From NCBI GenBank assembly GCA_963773195.1, contig CAVZAE010000009.1, positions 62,001 through 126,000 on the forward strand: a stretch of 64,000 nucleotides of DNA, written 5' to 3'. Positions 9,401 to 17,306 of this stretch are shown piece by piece. The stretch's first letter is position 1, and the number at the start of each line of letters is the position of its first letter. The notes under the pieces were generated by a model. It saw only the letters and a program-made list of their open reading frames with translations. It searched no databases and had not been told where the DNA came from. Both the position numbers and the translations under genes were made by a program. This DNA comes from CAIWHR01 sp963773195. Its GTDB lineage: Bacteria > Pseudomonadota > Gammaproteobacteria > Burkholderiales > Casimicrobiaceae.

Positions 9401-9658
9401 TCCGTCGTTGCCGCTCTTCGAGCTCATGTAGAGCATGTCCTGCGAGCCGTTCACCTGCTGCTCGATTGGAGCGGCGACCGACTGCGCGACGACCTCGGCG
9501 TTGGCGCCGGCGAAGCTCGTGCTGACCGTGACCTGCGGCGGCACCACTTGCGGGTACTGCGCGATGGGGAGCTCCAGTGCCGTCAGGGCACCGACCAGAA
9601 TCATGACGAGCGCGATGACCGTCGAGAAAACCGGACGCTCGATAAAAAAGTTGAGCAT
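6449..9658 (-). CDS. RND efflux pump inner-membrane permease (HAE1, AcrB/MexB-like)
   Basis: 1069 residues, normal for HAE1 pumps. It opens with 'MLNFFIERPVFSTVIA', typical of AcrB-type transporters. The proton-relay pair Asp408-Asp409 is present in 'GIVVDDAIVVVEA', and the partner Lys in 'LAAKNAILIVEF'. Two halves, each with a large periplasmic loop, indicate a trimeric drug/proton antiporter of the inner membrane. It is followed by its outer-membrane channel and preceded (56 bases) by its adaptor, so the whole pump is encoded together. Substrates cannot be read from sequence; the detoxification genes around it suggest hydrophobic xenobiotics or their metabolites. Confidence 0.95.
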   Translation of the reverse strand: MLNFFIERPVFSTVIALVMILVGALTALELPIAQYPQVVPPQVTVSTSFAGANAEVVAQSVAAPIEQQVNGSQDMLYMSSKSGNDGSYNLTVTFDIGTDKNIDAVEVQNRVAIAQSQLPADVIRSGITVRKSTTDFLEVIALTSPERRYDGVFLSNYALLNLYDALGRVPGVGQVRIFGARDYSMRIWLNPERMARLGVTASDIANVVREQNVVAPAGGLGLPPIPQGQQVQYTVFVKGRLGSAAEFENIVLREAGNGQVVRLKDVARVELAAADYSISGANDDIPAALIGIFLQPDANALDTAKKIRQVLEDQAPRFPPGMVYTIPYSTVPFVTESLKEVVKTLGIAFVLVIFVVYLFLQSWRATLIPILVVPISLIGTFGAFAALGFSINTLTLFGLILAIGIVVDDAIVVVEAVQQRLDAGGLTPMEATKSAIADVGGPVIAIALVLAAVFVPVAFLGGLTGQLYKQFALTLAISVILSAICALTFTPAMCALLLLPVEQAHPRHGPLGWFFARFNALFERSRNGYVRSVALMQRYAVIVMLTFVVLLAAAWGLISTRPTGLVPPEDQGYVLALVNLPAGAALERTNVAMSELTRIARDVPGVDGVVYISGFNLLTGQAVSYNGTAFIRLKPWDQRKAPSESVGSLVGTLMGRLNAQIKDANVLVLNPPPIRGLSTAGGFTFVLQNRVSSDPLQLSQVLEGLLAEARKRPEIGFVYSGFDPRIPQVEFQVDRDKVKSLGIPLNDVFFALQTFLGSFYINDFNLFGRTYRVQAQAEGAQRSQPDDVNRFYVRADNGTMVPLSTLVSSRPINGPQYFERYNVYSSATINGSNAAGYSSGQAIAAMEEIARSLPPGFAYEWSEATYQEKKTGGQTGYIFAVSLLFVILVLAALYESWAMPIAILLVIPFGMFGAFLGLLLRNLDNNVYTQIGLIMLIGLAAKNAILIVEFAKIKREQGEAIEQAALDGAKLRLRPILMTSFAFILGSVPLAIALGAGAGARQALGTAVVSGMLVATLVGVFFIPVFYVLVQRVSERQWPFRRPGVASPPVRPAPAGGTAASSPAAPHGD

Positions 9659-9714
9659 CGCTCGGCTCGGAAGCGCTTACGCGATCGGATCGCCAGGCAT
9701 ATTGGACGCCGCCT

Positions 9715-10890
9715 TCACTTCTTCGGCGCCGCAGCCGGAGGGCCCGAAGGGGTGGCGCTCGCAGCGTTCACCGGAACTGGCTTTACCGGCGCCCCAGCCT
9801 TGACCTTGCCGATGCCCTCCACCACGACTCGATCGCCGGCCTTGAGACCGCTGTCGACCACCCAGTCGTTGGCGATGCGGTAAGTGGCGACGATGGGCCG
9901 GGACTCCGCCTTGTCTTCGGCGTTGACCACGTAAACCGATTTGAGGCCTTGGAGCTCCTGCACGGCCCGCTGCGGAATGCGGATCGCGCTCGGATTCTCG
10001 AACGCTGCGACGACGACTCGCACAAAGAGTCCAGGGCGCAAGGCCCGATCGGGATTGGGCACGGAGACGCGCAGCTGCAACGTGCCGCTCTTGGGGTCGA
10101 TCGTTGCGTCGACGAAGTTGAGCTTTCCAGGGAGCGCATACTCGGTGCCATCGGCGAGCCGAAGGTGGAAGGCGGGCGCCGTATCGGGCCGTTCGCCCAG
10201 CGGCTTGAGGCTCTTTTGCAGTTCCGGTAGCTTATCCTCGCTGATGCTGAAGTTGACCCACATCGGGTCGCTCGAATACAGCGTGGTGAGGAGTGTCTGC
10301 TGTGCGGTGATCAACGAGCCAGGCTTGACCAACGAGCTGCTCATGAACCCTTCGCGGGGGGCGCGCAGCGTGGCGAACTCCAGGTTGAGCTCAGCGTTGC
10401 GAAGAAGCGCCCTCTGCGCCTCCACCAGTGCGGTGCCGGCGTGGTCCTGCGCCACCGCGGTGTCGTAGTCCTGCTGGCTCACTGCTTTCTGCGCAATCAA
10501 CCGCGAGTTGCGCGCCAGATTCTGCTTGGCGTTGAGCAGATTCGCCTCGGATTGCGCGAGACCTGCCTTGGCCTGTGCGAGCTGCGCTTCGAATGGCCGT
10601 TGATCGATGACGTACAGCACGTCTCCCTTCTTGACTCGCGCGCCGTCGGTAAAGGCCTGACGCTCGAGGAGCCCGGTCACCTGGCTGCGGATCTCGATGG
10701 TGTCCGGCGCCTGCGTCTGCGCGACGTACTCGTCGTAGACGGTCACCGGCGCGGGTCGAAGCTCGATGACGGAGACCTCCGGCGGGGGAGCGTCCTGCGG
10801 TTGCGCGTTGCCTTTGCAGCCGCCCAAGAAGCAAACGCCGAGCGCGAGCCCCAATCCGGCGACGAGTCCGAGGCGGTATGTGCTTTCCAT
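9715..10890 (-). CDS. RND efflux periplasmic adaptor (membrane fusion protein, AcrA/MexA-like)
   Basis: 391 residues with a lipoprotein signal ending LGGC (Cys25). Domain order is that of the family: lipoyl half-motif ('VTGLLERQAFTDGARVKKGDVLYVID'-like), a long alpha-hairpin rich in A/Q/L around 100-170, the second lipoyl half, a beta-barrel and a C-terminal membrane-proximal domain ('GDRVVVEGIGKVKAG'). It links the inner-membrane pump to the outer channel. Fourteen bases separate it from the upstream cupin gene. The Pro/Ala-rich C-terminal tail is probably disordered. Confidence 0.93.
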   Translation of the reverse strand: MESTYRLGLVAGLGLALGVCFLGGCKGNAQPQDAPPPEVSVIELRPAPVTVYDEYVAQTQAPDTIEIRSQVTGLLERQAFTDGARVKKGDVLYVIDQRPFEAQLAQAKAGLAQSEANLLNAKQNLARNSRLIAQKAVSQQDYDTAVAQDHAGTALVEAQRALLRNAELNLEFATLRAPREGFMSSSLVKPGSLITAQQTLLTTLYSSDPMWVNFSISEDKLPELQKSLKPLGERPDTAPAFHLRLADGTEYALPGKLNFVDATIDPKSGTLQLRVSVPNPDRALRPGLFVRVVVAAFENPSAIRIPQRAVQELQGLKSVYVVNAEDKAESRPIVATYRIANDWVVDSGLKAGDRVVVEGIGKVKAGAPVKPVPVNAASATPSGPPAAAPKK

Positions 10891-10904
10891 GGCCGTGCGG
10901 ACCC

Positions 10905-11300
10905 CTACTTGACCACGGTGAGAAGCGGCTTCCCTTTTTCCACGATATAGGTGGCGAGCTCCGCCCCTTTGACGCTGCCGACATTCTTCGCCGCGTGGAT
11001 CGTGCCGGCCGGGATGAACAGGACATCGCCGGCCTTGAGCGTCACCGGCGGCTTGCCTTCGACCTCGTACTGCAGCGAGCCTTCGAGGACATAGATGATC
11101 TCTTCGCCGGGATGCGTGTGTCTGGGCGATACGACGCCTGGATCGAACTCGACGCGCACCTGGATCGCCTCGCGCCCGGGGACGCTGAGATCGTGTCGCT
11201 GGAGATCGATGCGGTTGAATCCCTGCTGTGCCTGCGCCAGGTGCAGCGCCAAGCCAATCCCGACGATCAGTGCCGCCATCAAGCTTCCCGTTGCTCTCAT
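10905..11300 (-). CDS. Exported single-domain cupin protein
   Basis: 131 residues from the ATG ending at 11300, fixed by a strong GAGGAGG 6 bases upstream. Residues 1-~25 are a Sec signal (hydrophobic LMAALIVGIGLALHLAQAQ). The metal site is complete: His61, His63, Glu67 in 'RHTHPGEEIIYVLEG' and His102 in 'IPAGTIHAAKN'. A periplasmic metal-binding cupin; small cupins can act as dioxygenases, isomerases or sensors, and the substrate is unknown. It sits between the secreted epoxide hydrolase (34 bases) and the pump adaptor (14 bases). Confidence 0.85.
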   Translation of the reverse strand: MRATGSLMAALIVGIGLALHLAQAQQGFNRIDLQRHDLSVPGREAIQVRVEFDPGVVSPRHTHPGEEIIYVLEGSLQYEVEGKPPVTLKAGDVLFIPAGTIHAAKNVGSVKGAELATYIVEKGKPLLTVVK

Positions 11301-11334
11301 TCGGACCTCCTCGCGGATTCTCCCCGGGGTGGAG

Positions 11335-12648
11335 TCATGGCTGGCGCAGCGGCCTGAACGCCGCGCGTAGTTCCGCGCTGAACAGCTCGGGCTGCTCCCA
11401 CGCGGCGAAGTGTCCGCCCTTGTCGACCTCGTGGAAGTAGATGAGATTGCGATAGGCGCGGCGGGACCACGTCTCCGGCGCGCGATAGACGTCGTCCGGA
11501 AATACCGTGATGGCGACCGGGAGCGAGATCTCGCCGGTCTTCTGAGCGGCCGCAACGATGACGCTGCCGCGTGCGCCGTTTTCCCAGTACAGCCGCCCCG
11601 ACGAGGTTGCCGTGTTCGTCAGCCAATACAGCGTGATGTCGTCGAGCACGTCGTCTTTCGTCGGCGACTTGTCGGGATCGGCGCCGTAGGCCCATCGCGC
11701 AAAGCCTGGGTGCACCAAGATCCAAGCCGCGAGGCCGGCCGGAGAGTCGGTGGCGCCGTAGCCGACGGTCTGCGGCCTCGCGGTCAGCATCGTGAAGTAC
11801 GCCGCGTTGCCGCCTTTCGCGTACGCCATGAGCGCTTCGACTACCGCACGTTCCTGGTCCGAGAGTCCCGCGGGCAGAGAGCCACCGGCGAGCGCCGCCG
11901 CCACCTCGGGCGGAACGGTCGCCGGCAAATTGATGTGGATGCCTAGCAACCCCGGAGCCCCCTGGCGCGCCATCGCGCTAGTGATGGGGGCGCCCCAGTC
12001 GCCGCCCTGGGCAACGTATCGCGTGTAGCCAAGACGCTTCATGAGCTCCGCCCAGGCTCGCGCAATGTGATCGGGGTCCCAACCGGTGCCGGTCGGCTTC
12101 CCGGAAAAGCCGTAGCCCGGCAACGAGGGGATGACGACGTCGAAAGCGTCCTCGGCGCTGCCGCCGTACGCGGTGGGGTCCGTGAGCGGACCGATGAGTT
12201 TGAGTTGCTCGATGACGGACCCGGGCCAGCCGTGCGTGATGATCAGCGGAAGGGCGTTCTTGTGACGAGAGCGAACGTGGATGAAGTGGATGTCGACGCC
12301 GTCGATCGTCGTGACGAATTGCGGAAGGCCATTGAGCCTGGCCTCCACCTTTCGCCAGTCGTAGCCGCTGCCCCAATATCGAACCAGCTCCTGGAACTGG
12401 GCCAACTGCGCGCCTTGCGACCCATCGGCGACCGTTTCCTTATCGGGCCATCGGGTGGCGGCAATGCGTCGACGAAGGTCGTCGAGCGCCGCCTGGGGTA
12501 TCTGGACCTTGAAAGGGCGGATCGAGGCGCCTTCGACCGCTTGACCTGCGGCAGGAAGGGGCGTTTGGGCCTCGGCGCAGTCGGCTCTTGCGAACGCGCA
12601 CAGGCACACGGCAAGCGCGGCCAAGCCGAAGACTTTCTTGCGTAGCAT
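11335..12648 (-). CDS. Epoxide hydrolase with signal peptide
   Basis: 437 residues. A signal peptide (LAALAVCLCAFARADCAEA, residues ~8-28) precedes an EHN domain (~42-150) and an alpha/beta-hydrolase domain. Catalytic features: oxyanion 'HGWPGS' from 139, 'PGYGFSGKP' from 177, nucleophile Asp217 in GGDWGA, and the general-base His near 417 in GGHFAAWEQP. Family chemistry is epoxide hydration to vicinal diols; export suggests it acts in the periplasm. It is the intact paralogue of the frameshifted 723-1947 gene. It starts 10 bases after the cytochrome P460 gene. Confidence 0.9.
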   Translation of the reverse strand: MLRKKVFGLAALAVCLCAFARADCAEAQTPLPAAGQAVEGASIRPFKVQIPQAALDDLRRRIAATRWPDKETVADGSQGAQLAQFQELVRYWGSGYDWRKVEARLNGLPQFVTTIDGVDIHFIHVRSRHKNALPLIITHGWPGSVIEQLKLIGPLTDPTAYGGSAEDAFDVVIPSLPGYGFSGKPTGTGWDPDHIARAWAELMKRLGYTRYVAQGGDWGAPITSAMARQGAPGLLGIHINLPATVPPEVAAALAGGSLPAGLSDQERAVVEALMAYAKGGNAAYFTMLTARPQTVGYGATDSPAGLAAWILVHPGFARWAYGADPDKSPTKDDVLDDITLYWLTNTATSSGRLYWENGARGSVIVAAAQKTGEISLPVAITVFPDDVYRAPETWSRRAYRNLIYFHEVDKGGHFAAWEQPELFSAELRAAFRPLRQP

Positions 12649-12658
12649 GGTGATCTGC

Positions 12659-13216
12659 TTACCGCTTCGGGAACTCCGTAAATACGTAATCCCTTGTCTT
12701 CACTATGGTGTGGCACGCGAATCCGCACTTGGCGTCGTTCCCCTGCGGCGGCTTGTCGTCCATGGTACCTGGCGAGAAGGTGTCAGCCTTGGCGTCATAG
12801 TCGAACACGGCATATCCCCATCCGCCGCTGTCCGCGAATCTCTTGCTGTCCTTCACCATGAAGTCGATGTCATGCAGAGTGCCCGGGACCGTCGCTGCCG
12901 GGAACGTCTCCAATTTCTTCGGGCTCCAGTGGATCTTCGCCATCTTCGATCCTTCCGGGAACGGCTTGCCATTGGCGGGAACGCCGGCCCGGTAAGCGTC
13001 GATCATCACGGGATTGGCGAGGATCGAAGCAAACAGGTCTCCGTCCATACTGACGGAAACAAGCTGCCAGCCTTCGTATCCCTTGAATTCGGAGAACGCG
13101 AGGCCACCCGGCACTTTCACGGTGTACTTGTCCTGCGCGGATACGGCGGTTCCGCCCAGGACCGCGAGCGTTGCCGAAGCAATCCCCAGCGCCAGCATTC
13201 TTTTTTTTCCGTTCAT
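12659..13216 (-). CDS. Cytochrome P460-family periplasmic haem protein
   Basis: 185 residues from the ATG ending at 13216, preceded by AAAGGA. A Sec signal with AVSA-Q cleavage near residue 27 precedes the mature domain. One c-type haem motif lies near the C-terminus: C164-GFA-C168-H169. Aromatic and Asp/Lys-rich stretches fit the P460 fold. Characterised P460 proteins oxidise hydroxylamine or handle NO; many homologues are of unknown function. First gene of the minus-strand efflux unit, transcribed divergently from the molybdenum hydroxylase genes. The A-run at codons 4-6 is a slippage-prone site but the frame is intact. Confidence 0.85.
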   Translation of the reverse strand: MNGKKRMLALGIASATLAVLGGTAVSAQDKYTVKVPGGLAFSEFKGYEGWQLVSVSMDGDLFASILANPVMIDAYRAGVPANGKPFPEGSKMAKIHWSPKKLETFPAATVPGTLHDIDFMVKDSKRFADSGGWGYAVFDYDAKADTFSPGTMDDKPPQGNDAKCGFACHTIVKTRDYVFTEFPKR

Positions 13217-13369
13217 GACTGATCCTTTCGGGTGGAGTTGGAGCCGAGTCCCATCGCTGGAGGGGTGGGCGTACGATTCTGAATGGGCGCGTCGTTTGCG
13301 GTATCTCCTTTGCGACGTCAGGGAGATTCGCGCTCGCCGATAGGCGGAGTCTCGGCTCTTCGGGGTCGA

Positions 13370-13475
13370 GCAGTCCATTGCACCTTGGTATCGCTGGGCG
13401 ACGACGGCGATTCGCGCCGGTGAGTCGGGATTCGCCTCCACCGGCGGCGATCGACACCATCGTCCAATGGACTGC
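13370..13475. repeat. 24-base imperfect inverted repeat in a divergent promoter region
   Basis: The left arm (13370-13393) begins GCAGTCCATTG; the right arm (13452-13475) ends CAATGGACTGC. Over 24 bases the arms match at 20, with the 11 outermost bases identical, around a 58-base spacer. It lies in the 308-base gap (13217-13524) between cytochrome P460 (minus) and iorA (plus), where shared operators would be expected. No gene is visible in this gap. Confidence 0.5.
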
Positions 13476-13524
13476 GCCCCCACCTTGCGGTGTGATGGCG
13501 CGTCGATTCCCTCGAGGAGGGGCC

Positions 13525-13993
13525 ATGGTCAGGCTCAATGTCAACGGCAAGCCGCGCGAGCTCGATGTGCCCGGCGACATGCCGTTGCTGTGGACGCTGC
13601 GCGACGTGCTGAACATGACCGGCACCAAGTTCGGCTGCGGCATGGGGCTGTGCGGCGCGTGCACGATTCACATCGACGGCCAGCCGACGCGCTCTTGCAT
13701 CACGCCGGTTTCCGCAGCGGTCGGTAAGCGAATCACGACCATCGAAGCGATCGGCGCGACGCCTGCGGGCAAGACGGATTCAGGTGGCCTGGCTTGCGCT
13801 GGACGTGCCGCAGTGCGGCTATTGCCAGTCGGGCCAGATCATGTCGGCAAGCGCGCTGCTTGCCGCGAAGCCGAAACCGAGCGACGCCGACATCGACGAC
13901 GCCATGGCCGGCAACATCTGCCGCTGCGGAACCTATCCGCGCATTCGCGCCGCCATCAAGAAGGCCGCCGGCGTTCCCGATGCGGAGGCGTGA
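13525..13993 (+). pseudogene. Molybdenum hydroxylase small (2Fe-2S) subunit, iorA-like, one frameshift
   Basis: Starts at ATG 13525, with GAGGAGG 4 bases upstream. The first part encodes the plant-type 2Fe-2S cluster ('KFGCGMGLCGACT', then Cys in 'TRSC'); the second, in another frame, encodes the second cluster ('PQCGYCQSGQI' and 'NICRCGTYPRI'). The join is at about 13776-13777: dropping one G from ACGG gives 'GKTIQVAWLALDVPQCGYC'. Family role: electron transfer from the molybdopterin subunit in isoquinoline 1-oxidoreductase or aldehyde oxidase-like enzymes. It sits immediately before the large-subunit gene. The damage looks technical because all eight cluster ligands remain. Confidence 0.8.
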
Positions 13994-13994
13994 G

Positions 13995-16170
13995 ATGGAT
14001 CCTCGAGATCTCGCTTCGCCCGGCGCGACGCAACTTTCTCACGGCCGTCGACGGCGCGATCGGTGGCGGCTTGCTGCTCGGCTTCGGCCGTGCCCGCGCG
14101 CGCTGAGGTCCGCGACACCCTCACGACCGACGCGCCGTTCGCGCCGAACGCCTTTCTGCGCATCGATCGCGCCGGCAAGGTGACGTTCGTGATGCCGATG
14201 ATCGAGATGGGGCAGGGGACTTACACGTCGCTGCCGATGCTGATCGCCGAAGAGCTCGAGGTCGATGTCGACAAGGTCGCGATCGAGCATTCGCCGGCGG
14301 ACGACAAGGTCTATGTGAATCCGCTCATCGGCCTGCAGATGACGGGCGCCTCGACGGCCATTCGCGCGATGTATGTCCCACTGCGTCGCGCGGGCGCGAC
14401 GGCGCGCGTCATGCTGGTGACGGCCGCAGCGCAGCGCTGGAACGTCGATCCCTCCACCTGCCGCGCGGAGAACGGGGTGGTCGTGCACGCGTCCAGCGGC
14501 CGCAAGCTCGGCTACGGCGCGCTGGTGGACGCCGCGGCGAAGCTGCCGGTGCCGGAGAAGGTCGCGCTCAAGGACCCCGCGGAATTCAAGCTCGTCGGAA
14601 AGCCGCACCGCCGCCTCGACATTGCCGGCAAGGTCAACGGCAGCGCGAGGTTCGGTATCGATACCCGGCTTCCCGGAATGAAGTTCGCCGTGGTGGCGGC
14701 CTCGCCGACCTTCGGTGGAAAGCTCGTCGCCGTGGACGAAGCGAAGGCGAAGGCCGTCCCCGGCGTGATCGCAGGTCGTCCGCCTCGAGGATGCGGTCGC
14801 GGTCGTTGCCGTCCACACATGGGCGGCGAAGCAGGGTCTCGCTGCCGCTGCTCCGCAGTGGGACGCGGGACCCAACGCCAAGGTCTCCATGACCGACATC
14901 GTCGGCCAGCTTGCGTCGGCCTCGGAAAAGCCGGGCATCGTCGCGCGCCACGACGGCGATGCCGCTGCGGTCATTGCCGCGCGCCGCGCGCAAGATCGAC
15001 GCGGTCTACGAGCAGCCCTTTCTTGCGCACGCGACGATGGAGCCGATGAACTGCACCGTGAACATCAGCAAGGACGGTTGCGACATCTGGGTCGGCACGC
15101 AGATTCCGGGCATGCACGCAAGCCGCGGTCATGAAGCTCACCGGCCTGACGCGCGAGCAGGTGCGTATCCACAACCATCTGCTCGGCGGCGGGTTCGGGC
15201 GGCGCCTCGAATACGACGGGACCGTGCGCGCGGTGCAGATCGCGCAGCAGGTGCGCGGGCCCGTGCAGGTGATCTGGACGCGTGAGGAAGACATCCAGCA
15301 CGACATGTATCGGCCGTACTACTACGACCGCATCAGCGCGGGGGTGGACGCGCAGGGCAAGCCGCTTGCCTGGTCGCATCGGATTGCCGGCTCGTCCATC
15401 GTCGCGCGTTACTAACCCGGCGTGGATCAAGAACGGCGTCGACGGAGACGCGGTGGAGGCGTCGGCGAACCTGCCCTACGAGTTCGGCGACGATTCACGT
15501 CGACTGGGTCCGACAGGAGCCGCCGGGAATTCCGACCACATGGTGGCGCGGCGTGGGCGTGACGCGCGGAACCTTCGTGGTCGAGAGTTTCATCGACGAG
15601 CTCGCGGCCGACGCAAAGCACGATCCGCTGGCCTATCGCATCGCCTTGCTCGACAAGAACCCGCGGGCGAAGGCCGTCCTGCAGATGGCGGCGGAGCGTT
15701 CCGGATGGGGCAAGCCGTTGGCGGCCGGCCAGGGACGGGGGATCGCGCTCTGTACCGGTTTCGGCAGTTTCATCGCGCAGGTCGTGCAGGTCAGCATCGA
15801 CAAGGACGGCGCGGTCAACCCGACGCGCGTGTGGTGCGCCGTCGACTGCGGCGCGCAAGTCAATCCCGACACGATTCGCGCGCAAATGCAAAGCGGTATC
15901 ATTTTCGGGTTGTCGGCTGCTCTTTATGGCGAGATCACGCTCAAGGACGGTCGCGTCGAGCAGACCAACTTCGGCGACTACCGGGTGCTGCGCATCAACG
16001 AGGCACCGCGAATCGACGTCGCCCTGGTCAAGAGCCTGGAGGCGCCCGGCGGGATCGGCGAGCCGGGAACCTCGTGCGTGATGCCGGCGCTGACCAACGC
16101 GATCTTCGCGGCGACAGGGAAGCGGATTCGCAAGCTGCCGGTCGCCAGTCAGGGACGGGCGGCGGCGTAG
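13995..16170 (+). pseudogene. Molybdopterin-binding large subunit (isoquinoline 1-oxidoreductase beta-like), seven frameshifts
   Basis: Read across three frames this gives one nearly complete large subunit. It starts at ATG 13995 with a twin-Arg leader ('ARRNFLTAV...GGGLLLG'). It continues through 'FVMPMIEMGQGTYTSLPML', the Moco-site 'LLGGGFGRRLE', 'WWRGVGVTRGTF' and the C-terminal 'LEAPGGIGEPGTS', ending at 16170. Breaks fall near 14020, 14085, 14774, 14984, 15117, 15415 and 15486; each is a net +1 step. Domain order and motifs are otherwise intact. Predicted role: periplasmic or membrane-linked hydroxylation of an N-heterocycle or aldehyde. Substrate unknown. Confidence 0.8.
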
Positions 16171-16188
16171 ACGTCGAGGCAGACGGAA

Positions 16189-16620
16189 ATGGTTCGAAGC
16201 CCGGGGCCAACCGGTTTCAGGGCAATCCTGCCCGAGGACATCGATTGGAAGCCGTTTCCAGCCTTCCCCCCTTCGGTCCGCCTCGCAGTCGTTGCGGGTG
16301 AACCGTCAGCGCGCGGCCTTTATGTAATCAGAGTCAAAGTCCCCGCAGGCGTGAAGCTGATGCCCCATCGACACCCGGAGGACAGGATCTACACCGTCAT
16401 CTCCGGCGTGTTCTACATCGGGCTAGGCGACGAATTCGACGAGGACAAGATGCAGGACTTTCCGCCGGGCAGCGTCATCGTCTTGCCCGGTAGCACGTCC
16501 CACTTCCACTGGGCGAGATCCGGCGAGTACGTGACGCAGGTGACAGCGTTGGGTCCGCTCGGCCTGGAATACCTGGATCGCCGCAACGATCCACGAGTCC
16601 AGGAAACCGTGAGACGATAG
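16189..16620 (+). CDS. Cupin-domain protein
   Basis: 143 residues, no signal peptide. Cupin motif 1 is 'LMPHRHPEDRIYTVISG' with His60 and His62; motif 2 contains 'PGSTSHFHWA'. It resembles small cytosolic cupins of the ChrR/DUF4437-like type with a short N-terminal extension (LPEDIDWKPFPAFPP). It lies 18 bases after the molybdenum hydroxylase and 5 bases before a response regulator, so it may be co-transcribed with either. Function not assignable beyond metal-binding beta-barrel. Confidence 0.75.
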   Translation: MVRSPGPTGFRAILPEDIDWKPFPAFPPSVRLAVVAGEPSARGLYVIRVKVPAGVKLMPHRHPEDRIYTVISGVFYIGLGDEFDEDKMQDFPPGSVIVLPGSTSHFHWARSGEYVTQVTALGPLGLEYLDRRNDPRVQETVRR

Positions 16621-16625
16621 CTCCG

Positions 16626-17285
16626 ATGATTCCTGAACAGCTCGCGGTGGAGTCGCACGACCACATCGTATTCGTTCTCGACGACGATCGTCGTATCCGC
16701 GAATCCTTATCCGATCTTCTCTCGAGCTTCGATATGGCCGCGGTGACGTTCGGTACAGCCGCCGAGTACCTTGCCTATCCGAAGCCCGACGTTCCTGCCT
16801 GCCTCGTTCTCGATGTGGAGCTTCCGGATATCAACGGGCTCGATCTCCAAAGCCAGCTCGTGCAAGCCGATCACCCGCAGATCGTTTTCATCACCGGGCA
16901 CGGCGACATTCCCTCTTCCGTGCGTGCGATCAAATCAGGAGCGGTCGATTTCCTGACCAAACCGTTCAAGGAAGCAGACCTGATGCGGGCGATCAATGCC
17001 GCGCTTGAGCAGAATCGCGACGTCAGGCGCAAGAGTGCAGAGCTGGCCGATTTGCATCGACGCCATTTGTCGCTGACCCCGCGCGAGCGGGAGGTGCTGC
17101 CTCTGGTCGCAAGCGGCCTTCTCAACAAGCAGGCCGCGGCGGAGCTGGGCATCAGCGAGATCACGCTCCAGATTCATCGCGGCAATGTCATGAAAAAGAT
17201 GGGAGCCGGATCGTTGGCCGAGCTGGTGCGTATGGCCGGAACGCTGGAGATACCGATGACCCGCTCCCGGCAATCACCAAGATAA
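16626..17285 (+). CDS. FixJ/NarL-type response regulator
   Basis: 219 residues: receiver domain (1-~125) with acidic pocket 'LDDD' at 18-21, phosphoacceptor Asp63 in 'LVLDVELPDINGL', and conserved Lys in 'DFLTKPFKE'. A LuxR-type helix-turn-helix follows at the C-terminus ('LTPREREVLPLVASGL...AAAELGISEITLQIHRGNVMKKM'). A DNA-binding transcription factor activated by phosphorylation. It converges on the histidine kinase gene (21 bases between stops), and a second regulator of the same type lies beyond the kinase, so the phosphodonor is probably shared. Confidence 0.92.
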   Translation: MIPEQLAVESHDHIVFVLDDDRRIRESLSDLLSSFDMAAVTFGTAAEYLAYPKPDVPACLVLDVELPDINGLDLQSQLVQADHPQIVFITGHGDIPSSVRAIKSGAVDFLTKPFKEADLMRAINAALEQNRDVRRKSAELADLHRRHLSLTPREREVLPLVASGLLNKQAAAELGISEITLQIHRGNVMKKMGAGSLAELVRMAGTLEIPMTRSRQSPR

Positions 17286-17306
17286 GGCGCTAACCGCGGT
17301 AAGGGA

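Noticed and set aside
13201..13208. T8 run near the cytochrome P460 start, considered as a terminator U-tract
   Set aside because: It is inside the coding sequence (Lys codons 4-5 region on the minus strand) and not next to a stem.
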